From positions 1 through 64,000 of the forward strand of contig DATEGZ010000194.1 of the NCBI GenBank assembly GCA_035279905.1: DNA of 64,000 bases, read 5' to 3'. Shown here piece by piece: positions 58,146 to 64,000 of the stretch. The notes beneath the pieces were generated by a model. That model ran no database searches. It saw only the letters and a program-made list of their open reading frames with translations, and was not told the DNA's origin. A program made the translations under genes and the position numbers. The stretch comes from DATEGZ01 sp035279905 (GTDB lineage: Bacteria > Acidobacteriota > Vicinamibacteria > Vicinamibacterales > SCN-69-37). Numbering within the stretch: the stretch's first letter is position 1; each line of letters starts with the position of its first letter.

Positions 58146-59846
58146 ATGACGGGACGCTCTCTCGGGGTTGCCGTCGCCTTCGTTGCGCTGATTGCCGTCT
58201 GCGCGCACGCTCGCCAACTCGAAGCCATCCCGGTCCAACGCCCAGTGATGCCGACAGGAACCGGCACGATTACTGGCGTTGTGCTCGATCGTTCTGGCCT
58301 TGCCGCGTCCGGCGCCACCGTGTCACTGCAGTGGCATTCGTATCCGTCGCCGCTGTTCTCGGAAAACTATCGTCTCCGCACCGTCGTGGCAGACGCAGCC
58401 GGGCGATTTGCGTTTGCCGACGTCCCGCAGCACGCGGTTGACTTGCTGGCCTCCGTGCCAGGCGGTCCAGACGTCATCTACGGTCAGACACATCCGGGCC
58501 TTCCTGGCACGCCGATTCGGTTGCGAGCCCGCGAGCAACTTAAGGTCGTTCTGCGCATGAGCCGCGGCGCCAGCCTGGCGGGTCGTGTGATCCATCCGGA
58601 CGGCGCACCGGCTCGCGCGTACAAAGTTCTGGCGTTTCGAATCAATGGCGGCGATGACCCGTGGCTCGGAGACGTGTCAGAAACCGTCACCGACGAGCGC
58701 GGCGAGTATCGACTCACAGGGCTCACGCCCGGCCGATACAGCCTTGCGGCCGATCCGCCCCGGCCGTCGCAGGACAGGTTCGCTCCGATGCCGGTCGTGG
58801 AGATTGCCCCTGGCACGTTTGGCTACGAAGCACGGGCGTTTCCGGCGGACACCACAGACCTTTGCTTCGAGACTCCGCTCGCGCTCGCACCAGACCAGGA
58901 TCGCAGCGACGTCGATCTCTTTGCGCACGTGGAGCCGGTCATGACCGTCAACGGAATGGTCCACGATTCCGAGGGTCGTGTCGCGGCCGGAGCGAGCGTG
59001 TGGCTCACGGCCGACAGTTCGTGCCTCGGGGACCACGGCCCAGTTCAGTCGGGAACCGACGGGACGTACGCAATCACGCGCGTGGGACGCGGCGACTACG
59101 ACGTGAACGCCTTCTGGAAGTCCGCCGAATCCTGGTGGGGTCGGTCGCGGCTGTCCACTGACGGCCGCACAGCGCAACCTGTTCCGGTCGCGATGACGCC
59201 GCAGCGAGGCGGATCCATCAGCGGCCACATCGAGTTCGCGGGTCGTTCCGGCACCATCGCGCCGGCGGCCGGACCCTTTTCGCTCTTTCTCGGCGCGGCA
59301 CGCGACGGTGCTGTCTACGACGTCCCCGGCGTCGAGCGAACCGTTGCGGCGCCAGAGTTCAGCTACCCGAGCGTGCCCGCGGGCACGTACGTCATCAAGA
59401 TAAACTCGCTCCCCGCCGGTTGGTTCATGCAGTCGGAGCTGGTCGACGGTCGTGACGCGCTCGACTTCCCGTTCGAGATCGGATCCGGCCAACATCGTGA
59501 GGTCGTGATCACGTCGTCGAACGTGACGACGGAACTGTCAGGCACAGTCACCGATTCACGCCGCGCGCCGAGTCTGGATCACACCGTGGTCGCCTTTCCC
59601 GCTGACGATCGGTTGTGGACGACGAGATCGCGGCGCATCCTCGTCGATCGCCCGGACAGCCAGGGCGACTACCACTTCTCAGGTTTACCCGCTGGCGAGT
59701 ACATCGTCGCGTTGGCCGGGCCGGAGGTCGAAATGAGGCCACCGACGTCGCTTCTGCGGGCGCTCCAGTCGACGGGACAACACGTGACGCTCCGTGACGG
59801 ACTCAGGACGACAGTGAACCTGCGCTCGCGACGTCAGCCACCGTAG
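58146..59846 (+). CDS. Secreted carboxypeptidase-regulatory-like repeat protein
   Basis: A 566-residue protein with a signal peptide (RSLGVAVAFVALIAVCAHA) and repeated carboxypeptidase-regulatory/transthyretin-like units: GTGTITGVVLDRSGLAASGATVSL...VADAAGRFAFADVPQH, LAGRVIHPDGAPARAYKV...TDERGEYRLTGLTPGRYSLAAD, VNGMVHDSEGRVAAGASVWL...GTYAITRVGRGDYDV, and LSGTVTDSRRAPSLDHTVVAFP. No catalytic site. It follows the M20 gene by 14 bp and may be cotranscribed. An earlier in-frame start at 58086 inside the M20 gene is rejected. Confidence 0.7.
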   Translation: MTGRSLGVAVAFVALIAVCAHARQLEAIPVQRPVMPTGTGTITGVVLDRSGLAASGATVSLQWHSYPSPLFSENYRLRTVVADAAGRFAFADVPQHAVDLLASVPGGPDVIYGQTHPGLPGTPIRLRAREQLKVVLRMSRGASLAGRVIHPDGAPARAYKVLAFRINGGDDPWLGDVSETVTDERGEYRLTGLTPGRYSLAADPPRPSQDRFAPMPVVEIAPGTFGYEARAFPADTTDLCFETPLALAPDQDRSDVDLFAHVEPVMTVNGMVHDSEGRVAAGASVWLTADSSCLGDHGPVQSGTDGTYAITRVGRGDYDVNAFWKSAESWWGRSRLSTDGRTAQPVPVAMTPQRGGSISGHIEFAGRSGTIAPAAGPFSLFLGAARDGAVYDVPGVERTVAAPEFSYPSVPAGTYVIKINSLPAGWFMQSELVDGRDALDFPFEIGSGQHREVVITSSNVTTELSGTVTDSRRAPSLDHTVVAFPADDRLWTTRSRRILVDRPDSQGDYHFSGLPAGEYIVALAGPEVEMRPPTSLLRALQSTGQHVTLRDGLRTTVNLRSRRQPP

Positions 59847-59860
59847 CAGGTCGCGGATCG

Positions 59861-61459
59861 CTATCGGCGCCCTGGTCCATACAGCACACGCCCCGGCCGC
59901 GCAGCCGTCATCTCGCCTTTTTCAAAGACGATCTGTCCGTTAACGATCACCTGCGCGAATCCCTCGGCGTACTGGTGCGGCTGCGTGTACGTCGCCATGT
60001 CGCGCACGGTGTCCGGATCGAACACGACAATGTCCGCCTTGAGACCGGGGCGAAGGATGCCGCGATCGGTGAGCTTCAGCCGATTCGCGGGCAGCGACGT
60101 CATCTTGCGGATCGCGTCCTCGAGCGTGAGGTCGTGCTTCTCGCGCACGTAGACGCCGAGCACGCGCGCGAACGTGCCGTAGCTGCGCGGATGCGGATTC
60201 GCGCGGCCAAAAATCGGCACCTCGCCGTCCGACCCGATCATGGTCGCGGGATACTTCAGGATGCGCTCGAGATCCTCCTCGCTCATCGCGTGGAAAATCC
60301 CCGAGCAGCCGCCTTGCTCGACGAGCCAGAGCGTCGCCTCGGCGGCGTTGTCGACGGTGACGTCCAGCCCGCGCTGGCGCGTGAGATCCGCGAGCGTCTT
60401 GCCCGCGAGCAAGGGGTCGAACCCGCAGCTCGAGAATTGCACGTTCTTCGGATCGCCGCCGCCGCGCTCATTCTGGATCAATGACACGATCGCGGTCTTG
60501 ATCCGCGCGCGCGACGCCGGGTCTTTCAGGCGCGCGAGCTGATCCGCGCGGCTGCCTTCGAGCGCCCACGACGGCAGGAGCGCGGCCGACACGCTCGTCG
60601 CCGACGCGGTGTACGGGTATTGGTCCAGCGTGACGTCCACGCCGCTGGCGCGCGCCTGGTCCACGAGCCGCAGCATCTCGACGCTCTTGCCCCAGTTCGC
60701 CGCGCCGATCGCTTTGGCGTGGCTGATGTGCGTCGCGAGCCCGCCCTCGTCGCCGATCCGAATCGTCTCCTTGACGCTGTCGAGCACCTTCGACGCCTCG
60801 TCGCGCTGATGTGACTCGTGCATGCCGCCATATCGGGCCGCAACGCGCGCGAGCTGAATGACTTCCTCAGTCGGCGTGAACGTGCCCGGCACATAGAAGA
60901 GGCCCGTGCTGAGGCCCATCGCGCCGTCTTTCATGCCCTGATCGACGAGCGCTTCCATCTTCGCGATTTCGTCCGGGGTCGCTTTGCGATCGACGTTGCC
61001 GATCACCGCCGAGCGCACCGATCCCTGACCGATGAACGCGCCGATGTTGATCGACTTCTTGAGCGCCTCGAGCTCGGCCAGAAATGGCGCGAGCGGCACC
61101 GGTGACGAGCCGTCAGGTCCTTCCATCACCGTGGTCACGCCCTGGCGGATGTAGTTCGGCGCCGTCGGCACCTCGGACAGGCCGCGCCGCGCGTGCGTAT
61201 GGATGTCGATGAACCCGGGCGCGACGACCTGCCCGCCCGCGTCGATCACACGCGCCGCCGGCTCGTCGATCGCCGGCGCGATCCGCGCGATCGTGTCGCC
61301 CCGCACCGCGACGTCGCCGCGATACCACGCGTTGCCCGTGCCGTCGACGATGCGGCCGTGGCGGATGAGGAGATCGTAGGGCGCCGGCTGCGCGTGCGGG
61401 ACGGCGAACGAGGCGCCGGCAATGAGCGTCGTGATGACGAGGGCGGCAGGGCGTGTCAC
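59861..61459 (-). CDS. N-acyl-D-amino-acid deacylase / D-aminoacylase family amidohydrolase
   Basis: A 532-residue secreted amidohydrolase: signal peptide (RPAALVITTLIAGASFAVPHA), beta-strand rich start (DLLIRHGRIVDGTGNAWYRGDVAVRGDTIARI), the metal motif APGFIDIHTHAR, RQGVTTVMEGPDGSSPVP, the later His residues in GGMHESHQRDE and LATHISHAKAIG, and the metal-bridging Asp region PATMIGSDGEVP. The YGTFARVLGVYVREKHDLTLEDAIRKMTSLPANRL segment is typical of D-aminoacylases. It should hydrolyse N-acyl-D-amino acids or related amides. The gene is divergent from the last ADOP permease gene. Confidence 0.85.
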   Translation of the reverse strand: MTRPAALVITTLIAGASFAVPHAQPAPYDLLIRHGRIVDGTGNAWYRGDVAVRGDTIARIAPAIDEPAARVIDAGGQVVAPGFIDIHTHARRGLSEVPTAPNYIRQGVTTVMEGPDGSSPVPLAPFLAELEALKKSINIGAFIGQGSVRSAVIGNVDRKATPDEIAKMEALVDQGMKDGAMGLSTGLFYVPGTFTPTEEVIQLARVAARYGGMHESHQRDEASKVLDSVKETIRIGDEGGLATHISHAKAIGAANWGKSVEMLRLVDQARASGVDVTLDQYPYTASATSVSAALLPSWALEGSRADQLARLKDPASRARIKTAIVSLIQNERGGGDPKNVQFSSCGFDPLLAGKTLADLTRQRGLDVTVDNAAEATLWLVEQGGCSGIFHAMSEEDLERILKYPATMIGSDGEVPIFGRANPHPRSYGTFARVLGVYVREKHDLTLEDAIRKMTSLPANRLKLTDRGILRPGLKADIVVFDPDTVRDMATYTQPHQYAEGFAQVIVNGQIVFEKGEMTAARPGRVLYGPGRR

Positions 61460-61513
61460 GAGGCCTGTTCTACGCCTTCAGGTCGCGAAAGAAAAGGGGC
61501 AGAATGTGACCTT

Positions 61514-63940
61514 ATGATCCCCGACGACCTCAGAACCGCGCTGCGAAGCCTCCGCGCCACGCCCGGCCTGACCGTCGTCGCGTTCGCGCTGCTCGCGGTC
61601 GGTCTCGCCGCCAGCACCATCGTGTTTTCCGTCGTGGACACGGTCGTGTTCCGCCGGCTGCCGTTCGATCAGCCGGATCGGCTGGTCTCGATCTCCACGC
61701 CGCTCTCGCGGAACCTCGCCTCCGGCATTCAAGTGGCCGGGCCGGATTTCTTCGCCTGGCGGGATCGGCAGGACGTGCTCTCGAGTCTCGCCGCCGTGAC
61801 GTTCTCGCCGGCGTTCACGATCAAGGATGCGCCCGGATCCGCGCCGATCCAGGCCAAATCCGTCACGGCCGATCTCTTCGACGTGCTGCGCGTGGCCCCG
61901 GCGCTCGGCCGCCAGTTCACGTGGGACAACGAGGTCGCCGGCCGCGACCGCGTCGCGCTCATCGGCTACGACGTGTGGCAGCGGCAGTTCGGCGGCGATC
62001 CGTCCGTGGTCGGGCGCACCGTCGAGTTCACGCGCGGCGCGCTCGAGATCGTCGGCGTAATGCCGCGTGGGTTCACGTACCCGGTGGGGCTTGTGCAACC
62101 CGTCGAGATGTGGGTGCCGTGGGTGCCGCGGCCAAATGACCGGCTGCCGGAGTATCCGGGCCGCTCGTGGATGCTCGAGGTCGTCGGTCGCATCAAGGAC
62201 GGCGTCACCTTCGATCAGGCGCGGGCGCAACTGCAGCAGATCTACACGACGCTGCAGACCGAAGACGCGCGATTTCTCGGCGAGCGCACGATCGTCACGA
62301 CCAGCCTCGCCGACGCGCTGGTCGGCAGCGTGCGGCCGTGGATGCTCCTCTTGCTGACCGCCGTCGGCGTGCTGTTGCTGATCACGTGCGTCAACGTCGC
62401 CAATCTCCTGCTGGCGCGATCGATCACGCGGCAGCGCGACGGCGCAATCCGCACCGCGCTTGGCGCGACGCGCGGACGGCTCGTGCGCGTGATGCTCCTC
62501 GAGAGCGCGCTGCTGTCCGCGGGCGCCACGATGGCCGGCGTGCTCATCGCCGCCTGGGGCGTCGCGCTCGCCAAGGCCAATCTTCCCGCCGGCATCCCGC
62601 GCGCGACGGCGATCGCCCTCGACCTGCACGTGATTCTGATCGCCGCCGCAGCCGGCGCCGCCACCGCGATGTTGATCGGCCTGCTGCCCGCGCTTCGCGC
62701 ATCGCGCGGCGATCTCGCGTCGCTCCTCGGCGCCACCACGCGCTCGCAGACGGGCTCCGGCACCCGCTGGCGCGCGGCGCTGATCGTGAGCGAGATCGCG
62801 CTCGTCGTGACGATGCTGGTGGGATCGGGGCTCGTGCTCCTGAGCTTCGTGCGGCTCGTCACGCTCGACCTCGGCATGAGCTACGAGCGCGTGACGGCGT
62901 TCGATGTCCGTGTTCCGACGCAGAAGATTGAGCCGACGAACCAGCGCATGCCGCCGCTGGACCACGTGCGGATGAACGATCTCTTCGAGCGCGTGCGCGC
63001 CGTGCCTGGCGTGCTGGCGGCCGCGTTAATCACCGACGGCGTGCCGCTCGCGTTCGGCGGCGCCAGCTACAGCATCGAGGTGCCCGGGCGCGGGAAGTTC
63101 GACGGACCGGACGCGGCGAATCACCACGGCGTCTCGGGCGGCTATTTCGCCGCCATGCGGATTCCCGTGCTGTACGGGCGGGAATATGACGACACCGATC
63201 TCGACGGCAGCGCGCCCGTGATCATGGTCAACGACGCGGCGGCGCGCCGGTATTTCGGCGTCGCCAATCCGGTCGGCCAGCAAATGCGCTTCTGGGGCGA
63301 TCGCACCGTCGTCGGCGTCGTGGCGAACGTCCGGATGCACGGACCAGAAGCCGACGTGGCTCCGGAAATCTACATGCCGCTCGCCCAGGCGGCGAGCAAC
63401 TATCAAACGCTGCTCGTGCGCGCTGCCGCGAGAGCCGGCAACGTGCAGCCGGCGATTCAGGCCGCCATCGGGCCCGAGCTGCCGGCGCAGCCGCAAGCGC
63501 AACGCGTTCAGTCGCTCGACGAGCTTTTCCGCGGTCTTACCGCGCGCCGACGATTCACGATGTCGGTGATGACGATGGTCGGAGCGGGAGCGCTCGTGCT
63601 GGCGATTCTCGGCATCTACGGCGTGATGACGAGCATCGTGGCCCAGCGGACGCGGGAAATCGGCGTGAGGATGGCGCTCGGCGCGTCGCGCGCAGCCGTG
63701 CTGCGGTCGGTCGTCGTCCGCGCGCTCACCTACGTGCTCGCCGGATCCGCGATTGGTCTCGCGCTGGCCTGGACGATCGCGCGCGTGGTCCAGAGCCTGC
63801 TCTTCCACGTCGAGACGCACGATCCGATCGTGTACGTCGCGGTCACGCTCACGCTGGCGCTCGCCGGCGTGGCCGCCGCGTGGCTGCCGGCTCGCCGCGC
63901 CGCTCGCGTGGATCCCGTCGTCGCACTGCGCACGGAATAA
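61514..63940 (+). CDS. ADOP family ABC permease, short form without prefix domain
   Basis: An 808-residue permease beginning directly at the first helix region (RATPGLTVVAFALLAVGLAASTIVFSVVDTVVFRRLPF), then periplasmic domain, FtsX unit (LLLLTAVGVLLLITCVNVANLLLARSITRQRDGAIRTALGATRGR), second periplasmic domain, and final FtsX unit (QRTREIGVRMALGASRAAVLR) ending ARRAARVDPVVALRTE. No prefix and no PadR neighbour, like the permease at 9392-11839. CAGAAT lies eight bases before ATG 61514 as a possible -10. Confidence 0.9.
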   Translation: MIPDDLRTALRSLRATPGLTVVAFALLAVGLAASTIVFSVVDTVVFRRLPFDQPDRLVSISTPLSRNLASGIQVAGPDFFAWRDRQDVLSSLAAVTFSPAFTIKDAPGSAPIQAKSVTADLFDVLRVAPALGRQFTWDNEVAGRDRVALIGYDVWQRQFGGDPSVVGRTVEFTRGALEIVGVMPRGFTYPVGLVQPVEMWVPWVPRPNDRLPEYPGRSWMLEVVGRIKDGVTFDQARAQLQQIYTTLQTEDARFLGERTIVTTSLADALVGSVRPWMLLLLTAVGVLLLITCVNVANLLLARSITRQRDGAIRTALGATRGRLVRVMLLESALLSAGATMAGVLIAAWGVALAKANLPAGIPRATAIALDLHVILIAAAAGAATAMLIGLLPALRASRGDLASLLGATTRSQTGSGTRWRAALIVSEIALVVTMLVGSGLVLLSFVRLVTLDLGMSYERVTAFDVRVPTQKIEPTNQRMPPLDHVRMNDLFERVRAVPGVLAAALITDGVPLAFGGASYSIEVPGRGKFDGPDAANHHGVSGGYFAAMRIPVLYGREYDDTDLDGSAPVIMVNDAAARRYFGVANPVGQQMRFWGDRTVVGVVANVRMHGPEADVAPEIYMPLAQAASNYQTLLVRAAARAGNVQPAIQAAIGPELPAQPQAQRVQSLDELFRGLTARRRFTMSVMTMVGAGALVLAILGIYGVMTSIVAQRTREIGVRMALGASRAAVLRSVVVRALTYVLAGSAIGLALAWTIARVVQSLLFHVETHDPIVYVAVTLTLALAGVAAAWLPARRAARVDPVVALRTE

Positions 63941-63948
63941 CAAACGCG

Positions 63949-64000
63949 ATGCACGAGTACGACCTGATCGCCGAGTGGTACGCAGGCGATCGCGGTCACC
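63949..64000 (+). CDS. Class I SAM-dependent methyltransferase, N-terminal fragment
   Basis: Only 17 codons are in the window (MHEYDLIAEWYAGDRGH). This start is typical of a group of SAM methyltransferases; the SAM-binding motif lies beyond the edge. It begins nine bases after the permease stop codon on the same strand. Confidence 0.4.
   Translation, partial: MHEYDLIAEWYAGDRGH

Noticed and set aside
1..64000. tRNA, rRNA, riboswitches, prophage or insertion-sequence genes
   Set aside because: No cloverleaf-like segments, no ribosomal RNA stretches and no transposase, integrase or phage proteins were seen in reading both strands; weak or structured RNAs could still be missed without covariance searches.

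Overview
The window is GC-rich chromosomal DNA that most likely comes from an acidobacterium, probably a soil lineage of the Vicinamibacteria type. The reasons are gene families, not a ribosomal marker: five 'acidobacterial duplicated orphan permease' (ADOP) genes of the MacB/FtsX kind, a VWFA-related protein of the acidobacterial type, a large Oar-like TonB-dependent receptor with an N-terminal carboxypeptidase-regulatory domain, many PadR regulators and many secreted hydrolases. No rRNA, tRNA, CRISPR array, prophage or insertion sequence was found. Most genes are intact, closely packed and often coupled by 1-4 nt start/stop overlaps.

Left part (1-16.5 kb): the N-terminus of an S9 peptidase (minus strand), a Ser/Thr kinase carrying a C-terminal BRCT domain, and a MerR regulator divergent from a VOC / DGPF-type YciI / ECF42-like sigma factor cluster. 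The plus-strand promoter there has the 19-bp spacer and dyad typical of MerR-activated promoters. A perfect 28-bp inverted repeat separates this cluster from a PadR-ADOP operon. Then come a stand-alone 5'-3' exonuclease, a second ADOP permease, and a minus-strand overlap cluster of a Tat-lipoprotein esterase, an ATP-dependent DNA ligase and a LigD-type polymerase (LigD split over two genes, no Ku in the window). A membrane-anchored TPR protein and a beta-hydroxyacid dehydrogenase follow.

Middle (16.5-36.7 kb): DUF899 protein and ArsR-SRPBCC pair around a shared palindrome; a PadR-ADOP operon with a perfect dyad at the start codon; a secreted alpha/beta hydrolase; a VapBC-like toxin-antitoxin pair with a three-fold GCATA repeat at the antitoxin start; a VWFA/carboxypeptidase-regulatory pair; a GlsB-like membrane protein; an M61-like peptidase; an unknown secreted helical protein; a TonB-dependent receptor divergent from a HTH-TOBE (molybdate-binding type) regulator over a 10-bp-arm dyad; a zinc-ribbon/SprT-like membrane protein; and an erythromycin-esterase-family protein with extra domains.

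Right part (36.6-64 kb): ten tandem copies of an octamer precede a BNR-repeat protein, followed by two lipoproteins and an alkaline-phosphatase-superfamily 'sulfatase' with Thr at the usual Cys position. On the minus strand, a run of ADOP permease, PadR, metallophosphoesterase, GH92 glycosidase and a winged-helix/FHA protein begins behind a tandem pair of palindromes 21 bp apart. The end holds a TMTC-like TPR membrane protein, a large nested inverted repeat, a DapB-like reductase lacking one catalytic His, an NmrA-like protein, a SIMPL protein, a VOC protein with an unknown-function partner, an M20 peptidase, a second carboxypeptidase-regulatory protein, a D-aminoacylase-type amidohydrolase, a fifth ADOP permease and the first codons of a methyltransferase.

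Together the genes suggest a copiotroph-like scavenger of proteins and glycans with many small one-component regulatory modules (PadR, ArsR, MerR, TOBE, winged-helix/FHA), each next to its likely target and each with its own visible palindrome.
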